Below are positions 34,090 to 42,254 of a stretch of DNA of 64,000 bases, piece after piece; the stretch's first letter is position 1; each line of letters starts with the position of its first letter. Both the position numbers and the translations under genes were made by a program. The stretch is taken from NCBI RefSeq assembly GCF_006335115.1, contig NZ_VDMJ01000030.1, positions 1-64,000 of the forward strand. Direction: 5' to 3'. This DNA is from Streptomyces sp. NP160. Its GTDB lineage: Bacteria > Actinomycetota > Actinomycetes > Actinomycetales > Quadrisphaeraceae. The notes under the pieces are model-generated. The model saw only the letters and a program-made list of their open reading frames with translations, made no database searches and was not told where the DNA came from.

Positions 34090-35553
34090 TCACTCGACGT
34101 CGGGCAGCTCACCGGCCCTCGTCATCCAGGCCCTCTTGCCGGGGCGCAGGTTGCGCAGGAAGAGGACGGCGACCCCGGTCAGTGCGTAGAGCGCTGCGAT
34201 GAAGGGAGCCAGCAGCACCGGGAAGGCGGGTAGCGGGCTGAGGCTGAAGTAGCCGATGGTCAGCAGCGCGACCGTGGAGACGACGGGGGCGACCACGTGG
34301 GCCCAGATGCTGAACTCCTGGGGGAAGCGGCTGCGGAAGAAGCGGAAGGCGGCGACGTTCATCAGCACGAAGATCGGGATGTAGACGAACGTCCCCGTCG
34401 TCCCGAGCATGTTGAACAGGTTGTACGGACCCAGCACGCCGCCCAGTCCCACGCAGACCACCAGGGCCACCGCGGACTGCAGGACGACGGCGGTGACCGG
34501 GGTCCGAAGCCGGGGGTGGACCTTGACCAGGGCCTGCGGCAGGGCTCCGGTGCGGGCGATGCCGTACAGGGTGCGCGTGGCACTGGTGGTGCAGGCGATG
34601 CAGACGCCGAGGCCGGAGTTGACCAGCGCGATGAGCACGACTAGGGAGGCGCCGTTCCACAGGCGGTCGGCCAGGACGAACGCCGGTGCGGTCGGTGAGG
34701 CAGCCAGGGCGGGCAGGTCGCTGGTGCCCCAGCCGACCTGCAGGCCCCAGGCGGTGACGACGTAGAACAGGCCGATGAGGACCAGCGAGCCCGTGATCGC
34801 GCGGGGGATGATGCGTCGGGGGTCGCGAGACTCCTCGCCCACGGCTGCGGCGCTCTCAAAGCCGGTGAAGGCGAAGATCGAGAGCACCACGGCGAGGAAG
34901 AAGCCAGAGGAGCTGGAGATGTTGGCGGGGTTGAAGCCGTCGACGTTGACGCCGCCCGGGCCCGGGGAGAACAGGCCGGTCAGGGCCAGGCCGAGGCCGA
35001 CGGCCATCTCGAAGCAGGTCATGACGACGAGGAACTTGATGGAGATGCCGATGCCTCGGTAGGCGCACAGGAAGCAGACGGCCAGGATGACGGCTGCGTA
35101 GACCCACCACGGGACGGAGACGCCGTAGGCGCTGGACAGCTCGTCCTGGAGCACCGCGCCGGTGAAGGCCGCCAGGGCCGCCGGGACGATGGAGACCGAC
35201 ACGCCGTAGAGCCACCCCGTCATGAAGCCCGCTCGGGGGCCGATCCCGGCTGAGACGTAGGTGTACAGACCGCCTGCTGAGGGGAGGTGGCGGGCCAAGC
35301 CCGCCATCGGCGCGGCCAGCAGCAGGCAGACCAGGAACGCCGCCAGGTAGGCCAGCGGGGCCGAGGGTCCGGCCTGGGACGTGGTGAAGGCGATCGTGTA
35401 GAAGATGCCCAGCGTGGGCGAGATCTGGGCGATCGCCTGCATGAGTGCGCCGCCGAGGCCGATGGTGCCGGTGGCCAGTCCCGACGGTGAGGTGGGCGTG
35501 GCCGGCGCTGTGCCGCCTGGGGTCAGAACTGGTCGCGCGTCACTGGTCGCCAT
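34090..35553 (-). CDS. APC-superfamily amino acid/polyamine permease
   Basis: 487 residues, about 12 membrane segments. Family landmarks are IGLGGALMQAIAQISPTLG in helix 1, PSAGGLYTYVSAGIGP, and FTGFESAAAVGEESRDPRR. The start ATG has GGAGAA 6 nt upstream; the frame is open 62 codons further but runs through the operator region. It is the first gene of the operon. APC carriers move amino acids and also fructoselysine (FrlA of E. coli), so an amino acid conjugate with a sugar is possible here. Regulation is probably by the DeoR protein encoded upstream, whose putative sites lie in the 212-bp gap. Confidence 0.87.
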   Translation of the reverse strand: MATSDARPVLTPGGTAPATPTSPSGLATGTIGLGGALMQAIAQISPTLGIFYTIAFTTSQAGPSAPLAYLAAFLVCLLLAAPMAGLARHLPSAGGLYTYVSAGIGPRAGFMTGWLYGVSVSIVPAALAAFTGAVLQDELSSAYGVSVPWWVYAAVILAVCFLCAYRGIGISIKFLVVMTCFEMAVGLGLALTGLFSPGPGGVNVDGFNPANISSSSGFFLAVVLSIFAFTGFESAAAVGEESRDPRRIIPRAITGSLVLIGLFYVVTAWGLQVGWGTSDLPALAASPTAPAFVLADRLWNGASLVVLIALVNSGLGVCIACTTSATRTLYGIARTGALPQALVKVHPRLRTPVTAVVLQSAVALVVCVGLGGVLGPYNLFNMLGTTGTFVYIPIFVLMNVAAFRFFRSRFPQEFSIWAHVVAPVVSTVALLTIGYFSLSPLPAFPVLLAPFIAALYALTGVAVLFLRNLRPGKRAWMTRAGELPDVE

Positions 35554-35605
35554 GGGGTTCTCCGTCTGCGAGGGCGTCACTGCCAACCACAAGGTAGCCC
35601 GGCAG

Positions 35606-35655
35606 TGTGCGTATGAACAAGAGCAATGTTCATCTTGGTGACGGATGTGCGTATG
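35606..35655. promoter_or_regulatory. Putative DeoR-family operator repeats upstream of permease operon
   Basis: TGTGCGTATG occurs at 35606-35615 and again at 35646-35655, 40 bp apart (about four helical turns). Between them TGAACA and TGTTCA (35614-35619, 35627-35632) form an inverted repeat with a 7-bp spacer. The AT-rich patch lies between the DeoR gene and the permease start. Confidence 0.55.
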
Positions 35656-35765
35656 CATGTTTCGCTCAGGTGACAAGTGCATGTCGCCGCCGCGGGCAGG
35701 CGACCGCCCGGCGAGGCCGGGTGATGCCCCCTCCCTCACTGGCGGGGCGCATCCAGCTCCAGGGG

Positions 35766-36527
35766 TCAGGAGGCCAAGGCGATCCGACGAGCGGCCGATC
35801 GCAGCGAGCTGACGGCATCGGGTGCCAGCCCGTCGTCGACCACGACCACGTCAGGGCCGTCGGCTGCACAGATCTGCGCGAAGGCCGTGCGCCCGTACTT
35901 GCTGGAGTCGACTGCGGCAAGGGTCACCGCGGCGTTGCGCATCGCGGCTCGCTTCACGGCCGCGTCCTCGACGTTCCACTCGGTAAAGCCGTCAGCAGCC
36001 GAGAACGCGCTAGCGGTCATGACGAAGCGGTCGAAGTGCAGACCCATCAGGTGGGCGACGGTGTCGGCCCCACTGATGCTCAGCTCTCCCGAGCGCACCG
36101 CCCCCGGGGGCAGGAGCAGCTGTACCGAGGTGGACCTGGCGAAGACCCAGGCCACGCGCAGCGAGAGCGGGCAGACGGTCAGGCGCCGCGTGACGAGAGC
36201 CTCCGCGACCGCGATGCCGGTGGACCCACCGTCGATGACCACGGTGCTTCCGTCGTCGAGGGAGTTGGCGACCTCGTTGGCGATGGCTCGCTTCTGGTCG
36301 GCGTTCTGCGCCTGACGAACGGCCAAGGGCGGCTCGTAGCTGCTGCCGGCTGTGATCTTTGCGCCGCCATGGAAGCGCTTGAGGACCCCTTCGCCCTCCA
36401 GCGCTTCCAGGTCCCGACGGATGGTCATCTCCGTCACGGACAGCTGAGCGCCCAGCTCGGCCACGCTCGCACTCTCGCGGGCGCGCAGGAACTCCAGGAT
36501 GGCCGCGCGACGTTCGCTCTGGCTCAC
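35766..36527 (-). CDS. DeoR-family transcriptional regulator
   Basis: 253 residues. An N-terminal DeoR helix-turn-helix (ERRAAILEFLRARESASVAE, then LSVTEMTIRRDLEALEGEGV) is followed by GGA and the sugar-phosphate-sensing domain with DGGSTGIAVAEAL, GADTV and the VDSSKYGRTAFAQI signature. These proteins respond to phosphorylated sugars. The GTG at 36527 gives the usual length. It lies upstream of, and on the same strand as, the permease operon, with operator-like repeats between. Its expected effector would be the phosphorylated product of the ROK kinase. Confidence 0.9.
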   Translation of the reverse strand: MSQSERRAAILEFLRARESASVAELGAQLSVTEMTIRRDLEALEGEGVLKRFHGGAKITAGSSYEPPLAVRQAQNADQKRAIANEVANSLDDGSTVVIDGGSTGIAVAEALVTRRLTVCPLSLRVAWVFARSTSVQLLLPPGAVRSGELSISGADTVAHLMGLHFDRFVMTASAFSAADGFTEWNVEDAAVKRAAMRNAAVTLAAVDSSKYGRTAFAQICAADGPDVVVVDDGLAPDAVSSLRSAARRIALAS

Positions 36528-36729
36528 GACAGTCGACCGATCGACGTCAACCCCGTTCCGCGCGTCAGCACGGATCGACACTAACTGGCACGCCCGACGC
36601 TGTGAGTGACTGACCGGCCCCAAACTTACCGGGTGCGGCGCTACCGGCGCTGCACCCGCTGCCCGGATAGCAATGGTCCATCGCGATACCAACACGTCCC
36701 CCGAGAGCGGGGTGAGATGCAAAGAAGGA

Positions 36730-37254
36730 TCATGACACGGGGACGGCGAGCTTGAACCCGAGGTGCGAGCCGACGAAGCCGAGTCGCTCGTAGAAGCGGT
36801 GCGCGTCGGTCCGAGCCTTGTCCGATGTCAGCTGTACTAGCGAGGCGCCGACTGCGGGGGCGGCGGAGTCGGTGACCCACCGCATCATGGCGCTGCCGAT
36901 TCCGTTGGAGCGCTGAGTGCTGCGCACCCGGACCGCCTCGATCAGCAGACGTGCAGATCCCCGTCGCGCCATTCCGGGGATCCGGGTCAGCTGCATCGTG
37001 CCCACCGCTTCACCCGAGGCCGCGATCACGACGAGCAGGTCGTTGGCAGGGTCATCGATCACTTCGATCAGGGCCGCTCGAAGTGCCGGCTCGTCGGTGT
37101 CGACCGCTCGGTCTACGCGGCTAGCGCTGATTGGGTCATCCGAGAGCAGCGACATGAGGGTGCTGAGGTCTTCTACGACGGCTCGTCGCAGGAGGACGCC
37201 CTCTGTCTTGGTGGGCAACGTGGCGGGGAGGGGGAGGGCAGCGATCACTGCCAC
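36730..37254 (-). CDS. GNAT-family N-acetyltransferase
   Basis: 174 residues with the GNAT fold: LLRRAVVEDLSTL at the start, VIAASGEAVGTMQLT, the acetyl-CoA motif EAVRVRSTQRSNGIGSAMM (R/Q-x-x-G-x-G/A version) and C-terminal AHRFYERLGFVGSHLGFK. The C-terminal FYERLGF resembles acetyltransferases acting on small molecules or antibiotics; the substrate is unknown. It starts with GTG, no strong ribosome-binding site. It stands alone, 202 bp upstream of the deoR-like gene on the same strand. The lower third-position bias (for example ACT, GAT codons) suggests recent acquisition, but this was not measured. Confidence 0.82.
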   Translation of the reverse strand: MAVIAALPLPATLPTKTEGVLLRRAVVEDLSTLMSLLSDDPISASRVDRAVDTDEPALRAALIEVIDDPANDLLVVIAASGEAVGTMQLTRIPGMARRGSARLLIEAVRVRSTQRSNGIGSAMMRWVTDSAAPAVGASLVQLTSDKARTDAHRFYERLGFVGSHLGFKLAVPVS

Positions 37255-37567
37255 ATTCTCTGACCGAGGCAGCGACGTGCCCAGGTGACTCGATCACCCC
37301 AGCACCGGCTGACCGCGTAGAACCATGGGCAGCGAGACGCTGACCATGCAGCGATCCCATCTGTGACTGCCTGCATCGGCGATCGGCGTAGCGATCAGGC
37401 GGCTTCGCGGCGTGCGGAGCATGTCCAACGGGCGCACCCACACCACAGCACAGGAACCGGGTGAGTCAGTCCTTGGCAGTGCTTTGATCAGCGGACGAGC
37501 AGGACGTCGGCTGCGCCGGGGTGGGGGCCCCTCAGTGCAGCCGACGCCCGGCGCGGGAGGGGCGACG
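37255..37567. other. Intergenic region
   Basis: 313 bp between the GNAT start and the ABC permease stop. It holds the terminator of the ABC operon (37505-37546) on its right side and the GNAT promoter region on its left. No gene is seen. Confidence 0.6.
37505..37546 (-). terminator. Putative terminator of CUT2 sugar ABC operon
   Basis: Perfect 10-bp arms CGTCGGCTGC (37505-37514) and GCAGCCGACG (37537-37546), with a GC-rich loop including GGGGCCCC. It begins 21 nt after the permease stop on the minus strand. Confidence 0.6.
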
Positions 37568-38581
37568 TCAGGTGGTACCCGAGGTGCGCCGCGTCAGCAG
37601 CACATTGACCAGCACCGCCAGGACGATGAGGCCGCCGCGCACGACGTCCTGGAAGTAGGAGTTCACACCGAGGATCACCAGGCCGTTGCCGATGACCGTG
37701 ATGAACAGGACCCCCAGCAGCGTGCCCAGCATCGAGCCACGACCGCCGGACAGGGAGGTGCCGCCGATCACGATGGCCGCGATGACCGAGAACTCCAGGC
37801 CCTGCGCCGCGCCGCTGTTTCCCGATGCCAAGCGCGCGGCGAAGACGATGCCCAGCAGGGCCGCCATGACGCCGCTGAGAGCGAAGATCACCACGCGGAC
37901 GCGCAGCACGCGGACTCCGGTGAGCATGGCCGCCCGGGCGTTGCCGCCGACGGCGAAGACGGACCTGCCGAAGGTGGTCCGCCGCGCCACGAAGGCGAAG
38001 ACGGCGAAGAGCACGAACATGAGGATTGCCGCGGTGGGCACGGGGCCGACCCGGCCGCCCAGGAGGTCCAGCAGCGAGCTGTCGCCGACGGGGACCGGCA
38101 GTGCGTTGGTCATGAACTGCGCAGCACCGCGCATGGCGCTCCAGAGCCCCAGCGTGACGATGAAGGACGGCACCCCGTAGCGCCCGCGCAGCCAGCCGGC
38201 ACCTGCTCCCACCAGCGCCCCGCCGACCAGGGTGGCGAGGATCGCCGGCACGAGCCCCCACCCCCAGGACGTGTCGAGCTTGGCGAGGATCACGCTCCAG
38301 AAGGCGACGGCAGGCCCCACGCTGAGGTCGATCTCCCCGGCGACGACGACGAGCGTGCCCGCCCAGGCGACGATGCCCACGAGGGCTGCGTCTCCCAGGA
38401 TCGCCCAGAGGTTGGCCTCGCTGGCGAAGCGCGGGTTCGCCACCGACAGCGCCACCACGAGCACCACGAGGGCGACCGCGAGCCCGGCCTCGTTCAGCTG
38501 CTGGGTGGTCAGGGCGAGCCGGCCGCGCCGCTGCGCGGGCGCCTCGGGGGCCCCGGTCGGGGCGGTGCTGACGGTGCTCAT
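37568..38581 (-). CDS. Ribose-type sugar ABC transporter permease (CUT2)
   Basis: 337 residues, about ten membrane segments. Family signatures are VVVAGEIDLSVGP (the RbsC-like GxxDLSVG), GVPSFIVTLG, FGRSVFAVGGNARAA and IGGTSLSGGRGSMLGTLLG. The ATG at 38581 overlaps the ATPase stop by 4 nt (ATGA). It is the last gene of the importer operon, order binding protein - ATPase - permease. The family imports pentoses, galactose, inositol or similar monosaccharides. The substrate is not evident; neighbouring dehydrogenase and DUF5107 genes may act on it. Confidence 0.92.
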   Translation of the reverse strand: MSTVSTAPTGAPEAPAQRRGRLALTTQQLNEAGLAVALVVLVVALSVANPRFASEANLWAILGDAALVGIVAWAGTLVVVAGEIDLSVGPAVAFWSVILAKLDTSWGWGLVPAILATLVGGALVGAGAGWLRGRYGVPSFIVTLGLWSAMRGAAQFMTNALPVPVGDSSLLDLLGGRVGPVPTAAILMFVLFAVFAFVARRTTFGRSVFAVGGNARAAMLTGVRVLRVRVVIFALSGVMAALLGIVFAARLASGNSGAAQGLEFSVIAAIVIGGTSLSGGRGSMLGTLLGVLFITVIGNGLVILGVNSYFQDVVRGGLIVLAVLVNVLLTRRTSGTT

Positions 38582-40095
38582 CGCACTTCCTCTCGGTCCT
38601 GCTCGGCGATGGCCGCGAGCAGCAGCTTGTCCGTCTCGATGTGCGGCGCGAGGTGCTCGGCGACGATGCGCCCCCCGGCCAGGACGAGCGCCCTGTCGCA
38701 CACCAGGTTGATCTCGTCCATCTCGCTGGAGACGAACACCACGGCACGGCCCTGGGCCGCGAGGTCGCGCAGCAGGGCGTAGATCTGCGCCTTGGCCTGG
38801 ACATCGACGCCGCGCGTCGGTTCGTCCAGGAGCAGCACGCGGCTGCCAGCGTGCAGCCAGCGGCCGATCACGACCTTCTGCTGGTTCCCGCCGCTCAGCG
38901 TCCCGATGGGCGTCGCCGGGCTGTGGGTCTTCACCGACATGCTGTCGATGCCCCGACGGGCAGCGGCCGCCAGACGGCGCCCGTTGATGACGCCGCCGGC
39001 GGCCACCGGCTTCCAATCGGTGATGACGAGGTTCTCGTCGACGCCGAGGTCGGGGATGATCCCGTCGTTCTTGCGGTCCTCCGGCGTCAGCCCGATCCCA
39101 AGGCGAAGTGCGGCGGCCAGCCCGCGCCCGTCCACCCGGACGCCGTCGACCTCAACGCGGCCGGCGTCGGGCTTGCGGAGGCCGGCGATGACCTGCAGCA
39201 GCTCGGTGCGGCCCGAGCCCAGGACCCCCGCGAGGCCGAGGACCTCGCCCTCGCGCACGTCGAAGGACACGTCGTGGACCTTCGGCTCGACGGCCAGGTC
39301 GCGCACGCTCACCAGCACCCGGCCCGCGGACGTAGAGGCCTGCACCGGGAAGGTGCTGGCCTGCGCCTCCCCGAGCATCATCTGCACGACGTCGGCGTTG
39401 GAGGTGCCGGCGAGGTCGACGGTGTCGATGACCCGCCCGTCGCGCATGACCGTCGCCGTGTCGGCGACCCGGCGGATCTCGGAGACGCGGTGGCTGACGT
39501 AGACCACCGCCACGCCTGCCGCGCGGATCGTCTGGACGGTGGCGAGGACCCTCTCGACCTCCGCGGCGGCCAGGGAGCTGGTCGGCTCGTCGAGGATGAG
39601 CAGCCCCGGGTCATCGGCGACGGCCCGCGCGATCTCCACCATCTGCTGGTCGGCGATGCTGAGCTGGCCGACCGGGCGCCGAGGGTCGAGGTCCACGCCG
39701 ATGCGGTGCAGCGCCTCCTCGGCGCCGGCGAGCATCCGCCGGCGGTCGATGCCGGCGCGCCCGTGGGGCCAGGAACCCATGAAGAGGTTCTCCGCCACCG
39801 TCATGTCGGGGATGACCGTGAGCTCCTGGAAGACCGTCCGCACGCCCAGCGCGTGGGCTCCCTGCACGGTCGCCCGCTCCAGCACCGTGCCGGACAGGGT
39901 GACGGTGCCGGTGTCGGGCGCTTCGGCGCCGGCGAGCATGCGGATCACCGTCGACTTGCCGGCGCCGTTCTTGCCGAGCAGCGCCCGGACCTCGCCACGG
40001 CGGATCTGCAGGTCGACCCCGGAGAGGGCCTGCACGCCGGAGTAGCGCTTGCTGACCCCCTCCAGGACGGCGATCGGCTCACCGGCGCCGATCAC
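38578..40095 (-). CDS. Sugar ABC transporter ATP-binding protein (CUT2, RbsA/XylG-like)
   Basis: 505 residues with two ABC ATPase domains. The first has Walker A GKNGAGKST, Q-loop and LSIADQQMVEIARA signature, with Walker B LLILDEPTSS. The second has the degenerate Walker A GVLGSGRTE, typical of this family, signature LSGGNQQKV and Walker B LLLDEPTRGVD. The GTG start overlaps the binding-protein stop (GTGA). It energises uptake through the permease next to it. Complete and undamaged. Confidence 0.93.
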   Translation of the reverse strand: MIGAGEPIAVLEGVSKRYSGVQALSGVDLQIRRGEVRALLGKNGAGKSTVIRMLAGAEAPDTGTVTLSGTVLERATVQGAHALGVRTVFQELTVIPDMTVAENLFMGSWPHGRAGIDRRRMLAGAEEALHRIGVDLDPRRPVGQLSIADQQMVEIARAVADDPGLLILDEPTSSLAAAEVERVLATVQTIRAAGVAVVYVSHRVSEIRRVADTATVMRDGRVIDTVDLAGTSNADVVQMMLGEAQASTFPVQASTSAGRVLVSVRDLAVEPKVHDVSFDVREGEVLGLAGVLGSGRTELLQVIAGLRKPDAGRVEVDGVRVDGRGLAAALRLGIGLTPEDRKNDGIIPDLGVDENLVITDWKPVAAGGVINGRRLAAAARRGIDSMSVKTHSPATPIGTLSGGNQQKVVIGRWLHAGSRVLLLDEPTRGVDVQAKAQIYALLRDLAAQGRAVVFVSSEMDEINLVCDRALVLAGGRIVAEHLAPHIETDKLLLAAIAEQDREEVR

Positions 40096-41111
40096 GGGAT
40101 GCCGTCGGCGTGGGTGGTCAGCCACTGCTCCGCGGAGGCGGCGTCCGGGTAGATGTCGACGGCCACCGGCACGACCGTGCCGGCCGGCTCCGCGCCGCTG
40201 CCGATGGCCTTGATGGCGGCGTCGACGGCGGTCTTGCCCATCGTCTGGCCGCTGATGTCGACCTGAGCCTTGAGGACGCTGTTGTCCTTCAGCGCATTGG
40301 CGATGTCTGTGGTCATGTCTCCGCCGAAGACCACCGTCTTGCCGGTCATGCCGGCGTTCTGGACGGCCTTGACGGCGCCGATGGTGGCGTCCCCGTACTC
40401 GCCGAAGAAGGCGTCGACGTCGGGCTGGGCGGTGAGGATGTTCTGGGCCGCGGTCAGGGACGCCGAGGCGTCGCCGCCCTTCTGGTTGGCGACGATGCTG
40501 TAGCCGGGCACCTTCTCCTTGAGCGCCTTCTCGAAACCCTCGCGGCGCTGGACGCAGACCTCGACGAACTCGCAGTTCACCACGCCGATCTTGGGGGCGG
40601 TGATCCCGGCCTTCACGAAGTAGTCGGCGGCGGCGCTGCCCAGCTTGTACCCGAACTCCACCGGGTCACCGAGCGCGTAGGCGGAGACGTACTTGGACAG
40701 GTCGGGGTCCGCGATGCAGGTGTTGTAGCAGACCACAGGGATGCCGGCGTTTGACGCGGCCTTGATCGCGGGCACGGAAGCAGTGCCCGACGCGGCCGAC
40801 AGCAGGATCGCGTCGACCTGCTGTGCCACGAGGTTGTTCATGAAGGTCGACTCCTTGCTGGCGTCGTCCTGGGCGTTGGTCTCCACGATGGAGACGGTGC
40901 GGCCCTGCTCCTTCGCTCCGTCGTCGATGCCCTTCTTGACACCGCCGTAGAAGCCCTGGGTGTCGAGGTAGATGACACCGAGGCGCAGATCGCCTCCGCT
41001 GGAGGCGGCGCCGGAGGCTCCGGCGTCGCCACCTCCGCAGGCGGCCAGGACTGGCACGAGGGCCGCGAGGGAGACCGCAGCCGCGGCGAAGCGGCTTCTT
41101 GCAGACAGCAC
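40092..41111 (-). CDS. Sugar ABC transporter substrate-binding lipoprotein (RbsB-like)
   Basis: 339 residues. Start: GTG with GGAGG 5 nt upstream; the further open frame is not signal-like. The N-terminal signal peptide ends in LAACGGG (lipobox), so it is a surface lipoprotein. It has the Peripla_BP_4 fold with GVIYLDTQGFYGGVKKGIDD, AQQVDAILLSAAS and FGGDMTTDIANALKD. Family members bind one monosaccharide or autoinducer-like molecule. It heads the ABC operon, and the AraC-type regulator encoded 185 bp upstream on the same strand is the probable controller. Confidence 0.92.
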   Translation of the reverse strand: MLSARSRFAAAAVSLAALVPVLAACGGGDAGASGAASSGGDLRLGVIYLDTQGFYGGVKKGIDDGAKEQGRTVSIVETNAQDDASKESTFMNNLVAQQVDAILLSAASGTASVPAIKAASNAGIPVVCYNTCIADPDLSKYVSAYALGDPVEFGYKLGSAAADYFVKAGITAPKIGVVNCEFVEVCVQRREGFEKALKEKVPGYSIVANQKGGDASASLTAAQNILTAQPDVDAFFGEYGDATIGAVKAVQNAGMTGKTVVFGGDMTTDIANALKDNSVLKAQVDISGQTMGKTAVDAAIKAIGSGAEPAGTVVPVAVDIYPDAASAEQWLTTHADGIP

Positions 41112-41296
41112 AGGAGACCTCCGTTGGTCGTGTGGGTGGAGCTGCGTGGCCGCGACGTCGTCGGCCCGATGCAACGTCGGCGCAGAAGTCCGCTGACGGC
41201 GGCTCCGGTCTGCACCGGCACACCAGGAGATTACGAGCGGCCCACTACCGCCCTGAATGGCCGATCCACCGGTCTGCCTGGACGAATCGCCGACCC

Positions 41297-42166
41297 TCAG
41301 CCCTTGGCTCGGTCGCGGTACTCGGAGGCGGTGGTGCCGTGCACCTTGCGGAACTGGCGCGAGAAGTAGAACGGGTCCTCGTAGCCCACAGCTCGTGCCA
41401 CTGCTGCCACGGACAGGTCAGTGGTGTCGAGGAGCTCGCGGCTGCGGTTCATCCTCAGGCGGGTCTGGTACTCCCTAGGGCCGCATCCCGCGGCCTTGCG
41501 GAAGAGGGTGGAGAAGTGTGAGACCGACAGGCCCACCCGTGCGGCCATGCGGCTGACGCTCTCGTCGCTCGCGTAGGCGTCCTGCAGGTGCGCGATCGCC
41601 ACCTGGACCGGGTCCACCCGTCCAGCGGCCCGCGCGTGCCGCCCGGCGGCGAGTCGAGCGAGGAGGTGCCACGCCGCACCTGAGGCGAGCTGGAGGCTCG
41701 AGGGGGAGTCGTCGCGCTCCAGGGCGCTCAGGGCCTCGTTGACGAGGGCGACAGCGCGACTGACGTCGCTGACGACCAGCACCGCGCCGTCGGCACCCAC
41801 GTCCGCAGCAGACAGCAGGTCTGGCACGGCGGTGCCTGTCAGGTGCAACCACCAGACCGTCCAGGGGTCATGCGTGTCGGCGCCGTATCGGTGTGGTGTC
41901 CCCGCGGGCAGGACCAGGGCGTGGCCCGGTTGCAGCACCACCTCTCCTCCAGGCAGCTCGCACCACCCGGTGCCTGAGGTGCAGACGATGATGATGGCCT
42001 GCTCGCTGCCTCGCGGTCGTACGCGCAGGTGTGAGGCGGCCCGCGGGAAGTAGCCGGCGTCGCTCACCAGTAGCTGGGCCGTGAGGGGGTCGGTCTTGGC
42101 CGCCCGCAGCCGAGGCCGGGGGAGGACGCTGATGCGCTCGCCGGGGAAGCCCGACTCCAGTGTCAC
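41297..42166 (-). CDS. AraC-family transcriptional regulator
   Basis: 289 residues. The N-terminal cupin sensor domain (AraC_binding, with SGTGWCELPGGEVVLQPGHAL and PAGTPHRYG) is joined to two C-terminal helix-turn-helix motifs. The second carries the family signature AVARAVGYEDPFYFSRQFRK. It starts with GTG. It is divergent from the DUF5107 operon (88 bp) and upstream of the sugar ABC operon, so it could control both. It would sense the imported sugar. Confidence 0.9.
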   Translation of the reverse strand: MTLESGFPGERISVLPRPRLRAAKTDPLTAQLLVSDAGYFPRAASHLRVRPRGSEQAIIIVCTSGTGWCELPGGEVVLQPGHALVLPAGTPHRYGADTHDPWTVWWLHLTGTAVPDLLSAADVGADGAVLVVSDVSRAVALVNEALSALERDDSPSSLQLASGAAWHLLARLAAGRHARAAGRVDPVQVAIAHLQDAYASDESVSRMAARVGLSVSHFSTLFRKAAGCGPREYQTRLRMNRSRELLDTTDLSVAAVARAVGYEDPFYFSRQFRKVHGTTASEYRDRAKG

Positions 42167-42241
42167 GTCGAAAATACTAGAACCGATGATTCATCCAGGT
42201 CACCAGTCGATGCGCCCATGTCGCACAGGCGGCGCTGTTCC

Positions 42242-42247
42242 TAGCGT
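42242..42247 (+). promoter_or_regulatory. -10 box of leaderless DUF5107 gene
   Basis: TAGCGT ends 7 nt before the ATG at 42255, with no ribosome-binding site between. Same arrangement as at the lacI-like gene. Confidence 0.45.
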
Positions 42248-42254
42248 CATCGTC

